DNA of 64,000 nucleotides from Pirellulaceae bacterium (GCA_019636385.1 JAHBXT010000002.1:992001-1056000), one strand, 5' to 3'; counted from the first letter of the stretch, positions 1 to 8,860 are shown. A program made the numbers and translations. Notes: generated from the sequence alone by a model not told the origin.

Positions 1-1042
1 AGTTTGCCGTTAAAACTCTCGCACACCCTGTTTTGCCACGGCGATCCTGGCTCGATACAGCGCTCCTGGAATCGATAAATGTTTAGCCACTGCTGGATCG
101 CTTTGGCCATGAATTCAGGCCCATTGTCGCTTCTCAACATCTTGGGGACTCCATACATCGAGAATAGCTCGGCCAGCGTATCAACCGCGCCTTCGCTGGT
201 GATGTTTGTGACACCTTGACGCCAGACACATCCGCGTGTATCTTCCGTCGATCACATTGAGCCATCGGAGTCTTGTGCCCTGGAGCGTCGTGTCGATTCC
301 AGCAAAAATCCTACGTCCGCTGCCATCATTCGGTTGGCTGGTTTGGCTTCCGATGACAGGCGTTCACCGCTTGGCCTTGACTTCGCTTTTTCCTGCGTTT
401 CCTTGGTACTTTCAGCCCGCCGATCTCCAGCCAGTCGCGCGATACGCTTCATGTTGAGTGCTCTCTCCTTCGACGCAGTGTTGTCCAATCCGGCGATAGC
501 CCCAACGCGGTCTACGCCTAACTTGCTCCATTATGCGTTTCGTTAGCCGCTCGTCTTGGTCCTCGGCCGCCCTCATAACGCTGCGGGATCTTGGCTGTGC
601 CAACACCCGACAGGCTCGACGCTGCGATACTTGATACTTGCTTGCAGCATCTCCATACTGCTTGTTTGACGCTTGAGGGGTACTCAGTTTCCCGGGCGAC
701 CTCCCTTGAGCATCTGAATCCAACGCCTGGTCCGCCACCAGTCGCTCTTGCTATAGCCGAGTGTTTTCATCTTCCAGTTGCTTTAAACGCTTGGCCTTTC
801 TGCTCTTCATGCCGCCGTACTGCGCCGCGCCAGCGGCTCGGCGACGGTTCACTCACTTCCAACGCTTGCAGCACCTCGCCCACACTCTTGCCAGCCGCAA
901 GCATCGCGTCGGCGTCTCGTAGTTTCTTGATGATCTGTTCGCTTGTGTGTTTGCGTCTTCGCCTTGTCATTGAAAGTCCTCCTGCCCGTTTCGGGCTCTT
1001 CGACTTTCATATCACCTGGATCAGGTTTTGGGGAGCAGGTCA
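1..1042 (-). mobile_element. IS3-family insertion sequence, degenerate, cut by window edge
   Basis: On the minus strand an OrfA-like start lies at 970 (MTRRRRKHTSEQIIKKLRDA, then AGKSVGEVLQALEVSEP), the helix-turn-helix part of IS3-type transposases. After about residue 45 the frame breaks; the expected continuation (GGMKSRKAKRLKQLEDENTR) is in another frame and ends at a stop. OrfB (DDE integrase) is scattered over several frames, including RSDNGPEFMAKAIQQWLNIY and IEPGSPWQN near 30-140, and runs off the left edge. The terminal sequence TGACCTGCTCCCC, reading inward from 1042 on the minus strand, resembles an IS3-family inverted-repeat end. Frameshifts and stops make it non-functional. The other end is outside the window. 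Confidence 0.85.
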
Positions 1043-1117
1043 GATCGACTAGTACATGCCTCGCAGGTTCTAGCCCATGACTTCGAGCAACAATACCAGC
1101 TCACCCTAGCCAGTTAA
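1043..1117 (+). pseudogene. Fragment of an SPFH/band-7 gene next to the IS3 end
   Basis: Bases 1043-1075 are identical to 45880-45912, inside the SPFH/band-7 gene on the right of this window, and in the same reading frame (DRLVHASQVLA). The next codons (HDFEQQYQLTLAS, then TAA at 1115) still fit the SPFH pattern loosely (AxxFxQxFxL) but the DNA differs. The identity begins at the first base outside the presumed IS3 terminus. I read this as a remnant of a second SPFH gene copy that the IS entered. The 5' part would lie to the left of the window. Confidence 0.5.
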
Positions 1118-1177
1118 CTTCACTGTTCCATAGTCCACCAGTCCTGGGCTGCGCAGATCCTGGATGTTGCAGAGGTG

Positions 1178-2467
1178 TCAATCGACATCTTCGAAAAGAT
1201 TCGGCAATTCTCGAATTGATCTGGTCAATTCGTCGATTTCAGCTATCGTCCTATCGATTGCTTCAGTTGTTTCTCGTTCCATTTGTGCTTGCGCAGGTGC
1301 TGGAGCCGATCGCGGCAACGTTTTTCGGTTCATGTCATGAACCAGATTTTGCAATGTAAGCAGTGATTCGTGCAGCTGCTTTGCGACCCGGTCTTGTTCA
1401 GCAATACGATCTTGCTCACTATTGCGTTGTCGCTCGAATTCGATCCATGCTTCTAGCCCGCTTTCTACGAGGCCGCCGTAGTCGCTGGACGCACCCTTGT
1501 TGTCGAGATAATGTAGTAGGCGAGCTGTTTCTTCATGAATTGTCGCCGACTGGCTTTCCGAATAAAGTTCACCGAAAAGTTTTCGTAGCCGTGCCAACGT
1601 CGACTTGGGAAACTCAGCGTTTAGATTGCTAAACGCGTTTGATTGGTCATGAACCGCAGGTGGAAAAGTTGGCGAAGCGAGATTTTCTTCATATTGCCTT
1701 AGCGCACTCTCTCTGTCAGTAAGCAGGGCATCTTTCTCTTCCAGCTTCGTCTGCAAAAAAGCAAATGACACTGCGAATCCCAAAAGCAAAGCAATTCCGC
1801 CGGATAATACCGCCGTCTTCAAATCAAAGGTGCGTTGCGAAGGTCCATCGCTATCATCTCTTGCGGAGGACAAGCCTGGGCTGGAACCGGCTCGAAACAC
1901 AACCAATGGATTGTTGCGGTCGCTTAGCTCGGGCGCGAAAAACTCGATGCTAGGACGGTCTTTGACTGGCCAACTCGATAGGAATGCTGCAAGGACTTTG
2001 TCCGCCACGGTTGCTGAATCTTTCCAATCAATCTCGAATGACCCTAACGGATCGGCATGGGCAACCGAAGGTTCGGCTGGCAACCCTTGAACGAGTGCAG
2101 GAAGCAGCCCGTTGCCACCAACCTCCCAACGCGACTGGGATTGCATTTCGTCAAAAAAATGAAAGGGCTGCCAGTGAAACAAATCGCACTCGTCGAGTCC
2201 GAAAAACAAGAGTCGAAATTGCATGGTTTGAACCCCGCTTTCGCTTGTGCAGACCAATGCAGCTGCGAGCACCCTTGTGCGATCCGAGAACGGAAGCCAG
2301 AACCATCCAAAATCGTTGCCGAGAATTGCTGGGCGAAGCTTCAACCTTTGGATTAGAGCGTTCACGTCAAGGTCGCTAACAGGATTGTCGGACGCTGACC
2401 GAGATATAATCCGGTAGCCGGTCCCGCTTGACCCAGATGAATGTCCGTAGAGTACCTTCTCCGCCAT
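1178..2467 (-). CDS. TM/coiled-coil protein with GAP1-like N-terminal domain (operon gene 5)
   Basis: This is a 429-residue protein. Residues 1-200 form a soluble alpha/beta-looking domain starting LYGHSSGSSGTGYRII. A Gly/Ser-rich opening followed by YR(I/V) resembles the N-terminal domain of GTPase-associated protein 1 (GAP1) families known from comparative-genomic studies of predicted conflict systems; this similarity is from memory and weak. A single membrane segment follows at about 220-239 (LSGGIALLLGFAVSFAFLQ), then Glu/Lys/Gln-rich coiled coils at about 240-270 and 350-429. It is the last gene of a five-gene operon and starts 11 nt after the GTPase stop, with AAGGGA seven bases before its ATG. 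Its position next to a GTPase fits a partner or regulator of that GTPase. Function not established. Confidence 0.7.
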   Translation of the reverse strand: MAEKVLYGHSSGSSGTGYRIISRSASDNPVSDLDVNALIQRLKLRPAILGNDFGWFWLPFSDRTRVLAAALVCTSESGVQTMQFRLLFFGLDECDLFHWQPFHFFDEMQSQSRWEVGGNGLLPALVQGLPAEPSVAHADPLGSFEIDWKDSATVADKVLAAFLSSWPVKDRPSIEFFAPELSDRNNPLVVFRAGSSPGLSSARDDSDGPSQRTFDLKTAVLSGGIALLLGFAVSFAFLQTKLEEKDALLTDRESALRQYEENLASPTFPPAVHDQSNAFSNLNAEFPKSTLARLRKLFGELYSESQSATIHEETARLLHYLDNKGASSDYGGLVESGLEAWIEFERQRNSEQDRIAEQDRVAKQLHESLLTLQNLVHDMNRKTLPRSAPAPAQAQMERETTEAIDRTIAEIDELTRSIRELPNLFEDVD

Positions 2468-2478
2468 TGATGAGTCCC

Positions 2479-4197
2479 TTAATCCTTGAAAGCTTCTTCA
2501 ATAGCCGCTGGGACATTTAGATCGACGTTGATTCTGACAAAAAGGGCGTAGTTCTTATCATTAATCCGAATTGCTTGCGAGCGATTAAACCAGTCGAGTC
2601 CAAGCGTGCCTTCCCGTGGCACCTTGACGAATGCAAGCGTTTTGTTGGTGAAATCGTACGTATACAATCTGACCCAGACCTGCGTGTCGAAGTCTAGATT
2701 CACAAGAAGGCTTGTCAGACTACTCTGCTCAGCAACAGCGCCAGGCCACCTTACGCTGTATTCATTTCCGGATTGTACTGACCCTTTGATCTCCGTCCCA
2801 AGAGACGCTAGTTCGTCTGTATAGGTATCAAATGGCTGCGGGTCGCCGGGTTCCGCGACCCATACTTCGAGTTTCAGCTCGTCGCTGCCAATCGTACTAG
2901 TCCACCAATAAGGACCTTTAAAAGACGAAGAGACTAGTCCGACCGGGATGCCACCGCGAATTTGTTCACAGAACTTCTTTATGACACCCCATTCGTCTCT
3001 CGCATCCTTCTGCCATTCAAGGTCATTCATACGCTCCTTCTCTGCTAGTTCAGCGAGGCCAGCGTAAAAGCCTTTTAGATTAGGGCCGTGCAACTTTCGG
3101 AGTACAACAATTGCATCTGCGATCTTCTCAGTTCCCAGCGGCTTCTTCACCTTATCCAAGTCTGACCGTAAGTCCACAATCCTTGCGGAAAGTTCGGGGC
3201 CATATTGTGATGAAAACACCGTTCTTAATTTCGACTCTAACTGGTTTAATTGTGCGACAATTTCTTGTGCTTTTGCGTGATCGGGCGATTTGGCAGCGTC
3301 ATTCTCGAGGCTATCAAGTTCGGCTAGTAACTGCTGCAAGTTGGGGTCAACCGGCCTTGGTTGCCACTGCGAGAATATCCAAATTGACACGAACACGATT
3401 GCCATACAGGCGAATATGAAAGGCCATCGTCCGTAGCCTGGTGCATGCGACTTCGATATAACCACTCCAGCAGGTCTGTTCAAGACGCTTAGCATGGTTT
3501 CCGTAAAAAGCTGAACAAAACGCCTTTCGGACGCTGACTGCCCCTTCTGCTCCCAAACCTTGGCGCTACCGCATTTGATGGGCAACGCCGCAAGATTAGA
3601 GGTTTGAATGACTGCGCGAACGGAGTCTACGGCACGATCGATATCCTCTTGGCCAATTCGGTCTCCACGAGACAAGTAAATCGTGGCATTAGCAATGGCC
3701 CCATCGCCGCCAGCAAAAAGCAGACGAGGCATTACTTTCGCAAGCCAAAGCGAACTCACCAACTCAGCGACTGTTCCATTAACGATCCGCTCTGAATCAT
3801 GTACCAAAATGATCCAATCCGCGTTCTCTAGGTCATCTACGAATCCTCTTTCAAGCGAATTCAGAGATTGGCTAGTCCCTTGATGCAAAAACTTGCTCGC
3901 GCTGGTGCTGATGTCTTCTCCGGAATAGTCAATCAACTCCAAATCAAACTTGTGGTGTTGCTGCTGGCAATGAAACCTCGCTCGCGTTACTTCACCAGGA
4001 TTTGTCGGGTTGACGACAGTTGCACTAATGTAGTGATCGTATGTTTCAAGAAGCTGAGCCGTCTGCTCGTATTTCAAAACCGGGTCCGCATTGTAGACCT
4101 CTTTGGCAAGATGTAACCAACCGCACATCATGGTAGTCTTGCCAGCCTGCTCGGCCCCAACAAACATGACTCGTCGAATCTCGCTCTCTTCGCTCAT
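2479..4197 (-). CDS. Membrane-anchored P-loop GTPase (operon gene 4)
   Basis: This is a 572-residue protein. Residues 1-240 form a Ras-like GTPase domain. The Walker A/G1 motif is GAEQAGKT (14-21), G3 is DYSG (90-93), a G4-like SRGD sits at 176-179 after a hydrophobic strand, and G5-like SAK is at 211-213. SRGD departs from the usual NKxD but keeps the Asp. One membrane helix lies at about 258-278 (WPFIFACMAIVFVSIWIFSQ). A roughly 290-residue C-terminal region with charged helices, then beta-rich sequence, would be on the other side of the membrane. Start overlaps the upstream gene's stop by 4 nt (ATGA), implying translational coupling. The family resembles GTPases of predicted conflict systems rather than translation or trafficking GTPases. 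I infer a nucleotide-dependent switch acting on the channel proteins encoded upstream. Confidence 0.8.
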   Translation of the reverse strand: MSEESEIRRVMFVGAEQAGKTTMMCGWLHLAKEVYNADPVLKYEQTAQLLETYDHYISATVVNPTNPGEVTRARFHCQQQHHKFDLELIDYSGEDISTSASKFLHQGTSQSLNSLERGFVDDLENADWIILVHDSERIVNGTVAELVSSLWLAKVMPRLLFAGGDGAIANATIYLSRGDRIGQEDIDRAVDSVRAVIQTSNLAALPIKCGSAKVWEQKGQSASERRFVQLFTETMLSVLNRPAGVVISKSHAPGYGRWPFIFACMAIVFVSIWIFSQWQPRPVDPNLQQLLAELDSLENDAAKSPDHAKAQEIVAQLNQLESKLRTVFSSQYGPELSARIVDLRSDLDKVKKPLGTEKIADAIVVLRKLHGPNLKGFYAGLAELAEKERMNDLEWQKDARDEWGVIKKFCEQIRGGIPVGLVSSSFKGPYWWTSTIGSDELKLEVWVAEPGDPQPFDTYTDELASLGTEIKGSVQSGNEYSVRWPGAVAEQSSLTSLLVNLDFDTQVWVRLYTYDFTNKTLAFVKVPREGTLGLDWFNRSQAIRINDKNYALFVRINVDLNVPAAIEEAFKD

Positions 4198-4745
4198 TCC
4201 GACGATCCCCCTAACGTAGACTCGACAAACTCGAAACTAGGCTTCACGTTTTCGAGGCTACTCTCGATCTCTTTCATGTACAGGCTCCATTCACCATGCT
4301 GTTTGTCTGGCAGGTTGATCCTATACTCAACCCGCCCAAGCTTACCGAAGCTAATTAGTGGGTAGAGCTGCAGGAATATCTGGTCCCTCGTAACGACGTT
4401 TTCGCCAATTCGCACCGAGTCGTCACCGTTTGAATCCGGCTCAACGACAAGCTGCAAGAACTCCACTTCAAGCATTTCCTGAGAGATACCGGGCGGAGCC
4501 ATGAAGGGGACGCCAGAGGAACCGTCTCCTTCACCAGATCCTGTCGCAAAGAACGCGGCGGCAGTCGCTGTCACGCCTGCAACGGTGCCCAACGCATATC
4601 GCTTGATCGCAATTTTGGCGCCTTGCTTAATCATCATCTTTGCGGCAAACCATGTAACACCCGCGACTGGACACCCTATCGTCAGCGCAAGCATTCCGAC
4701 CGAGACAGCCGTGTCCACCATGTCCGCTGTTTCTAGCAAATTCAT
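4194..4745 (-). CDS. Two-TM protein of the channel-GTPase operon (operon gene 3)
   Basis: This 183-residue protein was not recognised as a named family. Two hydrophobic segments are visible, at about residues 12-38 (VSVGMLALTIGCPVAGVTWF) and 50-67 (YALGTVAGVTATAAAFFATG). A Gly/Ser-rich linker follows, then a roughly 100-residue polar domain with LEVEFLQLVVEPDSNGDDSV and GRVEYRINLP. That polar part, with alternating strands and an EVEFL..V start, vaguely recalls the periplasmic domain of ExbD/TolR-type proteins, but this is not firm. Both ends overlap neighbours by 4 nt (ATGA junctions), so it is almost certainly co-translated with the ExbD-like and GTPase genes. Likely a membrane adaptor between channel and GTPase. 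Confidence 0.7.
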   Translation of the reverse strand: MNLLETADMVDTAVSVGMLALTIGCPVAGVTWFAAKMMIKQGAKIAIKRYALGTVAGVTATAAAFFATGSGEGDGSSGVPFMAPPGISQEMLEVEFLQLVVEPDSNGDDSVRIGENVVTRDQIFLQLYPLISFGKLGRVEYRINLPDKQHGEWSLYMKEIESSLENVKPSFEFVESTLGGSSE

Positions 4746-5158
4746 CTTGATTCCCCTTCTGCTTTCTCGCGACCTATCGCTTTTAGGTTGTACCCCCGAG
4801 CTTCGATCTCATTTATACAAGCTGCTATTACGACTGCGTTGACAGCTTGGTCTTTGTCCGAGGGACGCGTGTAGTACATAAGAACCAGCGGTGAGTCGAG
4901 CATTTCTAGTTCCTCAAAGAACCTTTCAAACTTCGCCTCATCGACGCCGCTGTCAGTGGTTGCGAGTATACTTTCGCCAAACATGACATGCCCATTTTCT
5001 AGAACAACGAGAGTCGCAACGTTACCTTCGATGCCCGACTCACGTTGTTCATTGCTGATCGAGACCATCAAAATCAGCACGCCAACCAATGACAACGCCA
5101 CGTCTAGCAACGGCATGATGCGTTTCTCAAGACGTGGGCCCTCAAGTAGATCATCCAT
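4742..5158 (-). CDS. ExbD/TolR-like proton-channel subunit (operon gene 2)
   Basis: This 138-residue protein has a short cytoplasmic N-terminus, one membrane helix and a periplasmic domain of about 95 residues. The helix begins RIMPLLDVALSLVGVLILMV. The Asp (residue 19) sits just inside the helix after a Pro-Leu pair, exactly as the essential proton-carrying Asp does in ExbD/TolR (PLIDVxxxLL). The length matches ExbD/TolR. The C-terminal part (FERFFEELEMLDSPLVLMYY, then VNAVVIAACINEIEARGYN) resembles the alpha/beta periplasmic domain of that family. Its start overlaps the end of the ExbB-like gene by 8 nt, so the two should be made in coupled amounts. Ion-channel role is inferred from family knowledge and the conserved Asp. 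Confidence 0.8.
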   Translation of the reverse strand: MDDLLEGPRLEKRIMPLLDVALSLVGVLILMVSISNEQRESGIEGNVATLVVLENGHVMFGESILATTDSGVDEAKFERFFEELEMLDSPLVLMYYTRPSDKDQAVNAVVIAACINEIEARGYNLKAIGREKAEGESR

Positions 5159-5585
5159 TGCGTGACTGCCTTCGTCGAAAAACTTCCACCGTTGGTGTCA
5201 ACCATAACTGCAAGAAGCCCAGATTCACCAAGGAGCAAAACAATCCGCTCACAGTTGAAGTTAGCCCCGGTGCGAAATCTGAAATGATATTTGACGTAAC
5301 CTGATTTCCTTGAATTCCGGCGAAAGTGACCAACAGAGAGGCAACCGTGCCAAGCAGTCCAAGTAATGGAAAACCATCAATCGCAAGGGTTGCGATCCGA
5401 ACGACACGATATGCTCGCTTCTGAGCTTCCTGAAAAGGATTATTAATCAAGGATTGGTTAGCCGACAAAAATCGCCACTCTCGAAGCTGAAACCCCAGCG
5501 TAGCGATTCCCAGGATCACAATCAGTAAGTCAATGGCTGAAAAATGCTTGACGTACAACGCAAAGAAATCGAAGAAAAATCTCAT
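5151..5585 (-). CDS. Compact MotA/TolQ/ExbB-like channel subunit (operon gene 1)
   Basis: This 144-residue membrane protein has three predicted helices at about 17-34, 68-90 and 100-132. Helix 2 carries FPLLGLLGTVASLLVTFAGI, close to the PxLGLLGTVxGxIxxF signature of MotA/TolQ/ExbB channels. Helix 3 carries APGLTSTVSGLFCSLVNLGF, matching the ALxTTxxGLxxAIP pattern. It is much shorter than ExbB or TolQ (over 200 residues), having lost most of the cytoplasmic loop. It is the first gene of the operon, and its start at 5585 is only about 42 nt from the inverted repeat of the IS4-type element. The IS may therefore have displaced the native promoter or separated upstream genes. Confidence 0.8.
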   Translation of the reverse strand: MRFFFDFFALYVKHFSAIDLLIVILGIATLGFQLREWRFLSANQSLINNPFQEAQKRAYRVVRIATLAIDGFPLLGLLGTVASLLVTFAGIQGNQVTSNIISDFAPGLTSTVSGLFCSLVNLGFLQLWLTPTVEVFRRRQSRNG

Positions 5586-5627
5586 GAATTCGCATGCCCC
5601 TGTCTTTGCTGTGGAGAGTCAATTGCC

Positions 5628-7175
5628 ACCACCCCTTTCAAGGTGTTAGTTTTTGTTGAGCAAGCAGTCGAGCGGTACTGACATGGGGCTGAGTGCCTTG
5701 GCGTTTGGGGGTAGGTTTCTTTGGTCCCCGTCGATGCTTCTGGTACCGACGCAGCTGTGTCTTGTGGGCAAGTGCAAGTAGCTTGTGCGCCAACTGACCT
5801 GCATCAAGTTTCGCAAAGCGAGCTTGCCATTGGCTGTCTGGTATCGCTATCTCTAATCCCGTCCAGGTAGTGGCCACTTCGTTGGCCATATGGTAAATCG
5901 ATACATTCTCCTCAACCGTCTGGCGACCATGCACCACACTCATGGCTGCTTTGGCCACGGCCAGCAAGTTGTACGTTACCAGTCCCATGGCGTAACCCAA
6001 CAACGCGGCCGCCGGATAGCACAGCGTGTCGATCTCCCCGCGTAGCGATGAAGCAATCTCTCCGAAGGCCGCCTCGATGTCCCACCGAGTATGATACAGG
6101 TCCAGATCTGACGCCGAAACCTCCGCAGGCAGATTCGCCGCAGACAAATCTCCTGGGTGCCATCGGTTGTCGGCTTGTCTAGCTTGATCGTCATCCGCCG
6201 TAGCGCGTGACCGCACCTACGTGTTCTCCACGCTGACCGCTTGCCCTGTACCGTGCCAGTTGCGCATCTGGCTATCTCGCACTCTGGCCTCTTCGGCTCG
6301 GCAGGCTAATCGTGATGTCGCAACAAAAAACTGGCTTTGTTTCTATGGCACTCGAAGATCATCTGTTTGGTGCTAGAAATATTGTCGGCTATCCACAACT
6401 GGTCTTCGCCGTCGATCCAGTCCAACATCAGGCTTAGCTCTTGCGCATGTCCGCTTCGACGCATGGCAAGAAATCGCTGCTGATGATCCTTCGGTCTCCA
6501 TCCAGTACGACTAAGCCTAATCCCGGCAGCGCGGTCCGCCACGCACGCCCGCGTCGGTTTGAGCCGGTGCCGGTAGCCCCTAGATGGCTGCCATCCAGAT
6601 ACAATGCTATACCCCCGGAGCACCGGTCTTCTGGTCTCTGCTCAACGCGTCGATGACCGCTGCCATCCGCTGGGCTGTGCGTCTTACCACCACGTGTTAC
6701 CGTAAGCCCACTCCCGACAGCTTGTCATACAACGCGCGGCTACCGATACCCCCAGCTCTTCTCGCTGTGATTGATATGCCGCATGCAGCGATGGCTGCGT
6801 TTTAGTTACCGCCAGTGTCAGCAGGCCAACCACACTGGAAAATAGCAGCCTGTCTTCATATTGCCGCTGCCGGCTCTCTTCAAAAATCTTATCCAGTTCC
6901 CGTGGCGATAATATGTTGGCCATTGCAGCCCGGACCATCGTGGCCACAGGCGCTTGGTCTGCAAACCGTGACAACACGCTATCGAACGACATGGCTAGTT
7001 CCTCCTTGGTACGCAGTGCTTCCGCAGTCACTCTACACGCTGCCATTGGATTCTGTTCTTTTAAATCTAAATCACCGAGCATTCATCCCAACCTGCAACA
7101 CTCTGGGCATTTTGACAGTGTTGCGGCAATCTCTCCAACCCCAGTTCTCGCTAGTAAAAGCTAGAAAGGGGTGGT
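5628..7175 (-). mobile_element. IS4-family insertion sequence, degenerate, with inverted repeats
   Basis: A perfect 12-bp inverted repeat (ACCACCCCTTTC) lies at 5628-5639 and, inverted, at 7164-7175. It bounds a minus-strand IS4-type transposase that is broken into several frames. The roughly 1.55 kb size suits IS4-family elements. I could not identify a convincing target-site duplication, so the outermost bases are uncertain by a few nucleotides. The element separates the channel-GTPase operon from the TPR gene; its right end lies 24 nt past the TPR gene's stop. Confidence 0.75.
5638..7082 (-). pseudogene. IS4-family DDE transposase, frameshifted
   Basis: The N-terminal part starts at about 7082 with MLGDLDLKEQNPMAACRV and an HTH-like region (VLSRFADQAPVATMVRAAMA). 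The middle fragment (6306-6623) contains the stretch before the second catalytic Asp (WIADNISSTKQMIFECHRNK). The C-terminal fragment (5638-6216) contains YHTRWDIEAAFGEI, the Y-(2)-R-(3)-E signature of IS4-family transposases. These parts are in different frames, and stops lie between them around 6220-6300 and 6630-6690, so no full-length transposase can be made. It ends with a basic tail (KHRRGPKKPTPKRQG), common in this family. Confidence 0.85.
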
Positions 7176-7198
7176 TCAGACCTGGTTGTTTGCTTCCA

Positions 7199-8860
7199 CT
7201 AAGGAACTTCTATTATTCGTTTCGCATACCCCTCAGCAATTTCATCCATTCCTAGTTTGCGATAGAGGTCGACTAGCGTGGGGAGGATTGATTTAGCTAG
7301 CTCCTGACTCTTTAGGGCTCGCTCTAGGTCTCTGACCGCTTCTTCGCTTCGGCCAAGCTTGGCCAGTATCTGACCTCTGGTTTCAAGGAAATAGGGGTGA
7401 TCGGGAAGTTGCCTCAATGCCAGCTCAGAAAACCGCAGTGCCTGTTCAAGGTCGGCACCCTCTTTGGAACCCAGGCTGACAGCCAAATTGTTTAAGATGC
7501 CAGCCATCGCTCCTTGTTGTTCTCCGGCGATACGCAAATGCGTTTCCGCTTTAGCCGTATCTCCGTCCAGTAACGCTGCAGTGCCACTAATAAAATGGAT
7601 AATTCCAGGATCCAATTGTTTGAGATTCTCTGCCAGCAATAAATGAAGCGATGGTTCGTCGATTGCTCGAGCATCTAACGCAAGTTCAATAATACTGTCG
7701 ATAAGCAAAGGATGATTAGGTTGTATTTTCAGAGCTTCAAAGATTAGCTGAAGCCTTTGTGCCAACCCCGAAGCATCAGGCGATTGCTGCTTGAGTCGCT
7801 TTACCCAAGCCGCGATGGCTTCGGCGTACAACGCACGAACTTCAGTCGAATCTGCCGTGGCCAACGTACTGCGAATTAGATCGACCGAGTCTGATTCTCG
7901 TTCTAACATTAAATAAGCTCGAGCCAACTCCACACGACTCACCTTATCGCTAGAGTCCGCTTCCAACTTTTTTTCGTAGAATTTTGCAGCGATTTGAGCA
8001 TACCGGTTCGCATCCGCCTGCTTGCCCACCCTCAGGCAGAGCAAGGCCGCCGACTGTGCTACATCTGGATGAAAAGGAGCCAGTCCTTCGATCAACTTGA
8101 TGGCTTCGCTGTCAAGATTGTTTGCCACCCAATATTTGGCCATCGTCAAATAACGTTCTTTGTGCTCGGACGCTTTGGCATCAGCAAGCGCAACAGCCAT
8201 CAGCGATCGAAATTGACTATGGTCCTGTTCGGTCCACCGCGAAAGATTGTCTAACGGGTATTTCTTTAGTGCTAACCAATAGGCCGCTGAGCTGCTTCGA
8301 CTTTTTTCGACTACCTGCTGCATTAGCTCTTGCGCTGATTCGCTCTGTCCTTGATGTTCTAAAATGATGGCGCGTTGAATCAACAACGATTCGTTATATA
8401 GCTGAGTATCCAGTAGAGCCCGAACGGCTAGCGACGCAGTCTCCAGGTCATTGTTTTCCAGCGCAGACTTAAGTTGCTGGGCGTACTTCTGACGTCGTAC
8501 ACGACTATCACCAGGCAAAGCCAAAACACTTACGGATATAAATAGTCCGATTACCAGCAACATGATTAGTCCGGGAATCACGCTAGACATCGGTCGCGAC
8601 CGAAACCAGCGCGCCGCAAAGTCTAGGAGCCATTCTGGCCACTTAACTGGATTGAAAAGGTTTCGTATTGTTGCTGCCTGAGGTTGGCTATCTGCAAGGT
8701 GCTTCAAGTTACTTGAATAGCCGTATCGATTGCGAAACCAGGGATGATTTCCCAATCGTGAACGCGCAGCTTGAATTACCCATAGCCTTGAGATCGCCTT
8801 GCGCAGCTTTCTACGGTGTGACTGCAACGATGCGATACGAAATGGTTTGAACTTCATCAT
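7199..8860 (-). CDS. Membrane-anchored TPR-repeat protein
   Basis: This 553-residue protein has a basic N-terminal tail of about 85 residues, one membrane helix at about 92-115 (SSVIPGLIMLLVIGLFISVS), then an all-helical region of TPR-like repeats. Clear TPR signatures are near the C-terminus (ALRQLPDHPYFLETRGQILA, then LGRSEEAVRDLERALKSQEL), with weaker ones at 118-200 and 330-480. TPRs are protein-interaction scaffolds. The repeat domain is probably extracytoplasmic, given the positive N-terminal tail. It lies 79 nt downstream of the exosortase-like gene on the same strand, so they may be co-transcribed and act together in surface-protein processing. Two ATGs are adjacent at the start (8858-8860 and 8855-8857); there is no clear ribosome site. 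The start and length are otherwise unremarkable. Confidence 0.75.
   Translation of the reverse strand: MMKFKPFRIASLQSHRRKLRKAISRLWVIQAARSRLGNHPWFRNRYGYSSNLKHLADSQPQAATIRNLFNPVKWPEWLLDFAARWFRSRPMSSVIPGLIMLLVIGLFISVSVLALPGDSRVRRQKYAQQLKSALENNDLETASLAVRALLDTQLYNESLLIQRAIILEHQGQSESAQELMQQVVEKSRSSSAAYWLALKKYPLDNLSRWTEQDHSQFRSLMAVALADAKASEHKERYLTMAKYWVANNLDSEAIKLIEGLAPFHPDVAQSAALLCLRVGKQADANRYAQIAAKFYEKKLEADSSDKVSRVELARAYLMLERESDSVDLIRSTLATADSTEVRALYAEAIAAWVKRLKQQSPDASGLAQRLQLIFEALKIQPNHPLLIDSIIELALDARAIDEPSLHLLLAENLKQLDPGIIHFISGTAALLDGDTAKAETHLRIAGEQQGAMAGILNNLAVSLGSKEGADLEQALRFSELALRQLPDHPYFLETRGQILAKLGRSEEAVRDLERALKSQELAKSILPTLVDLYRKLGMDEIAEGYAKRIIEVP

Noticed and set aside
1623..4116. Several plus-strand frames of 60-131 codons across the channel-GTPase operon
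   Set aside because: They are shadows of the five minus-strand genes, which have overlapping starts/stops and recognisable motifs.
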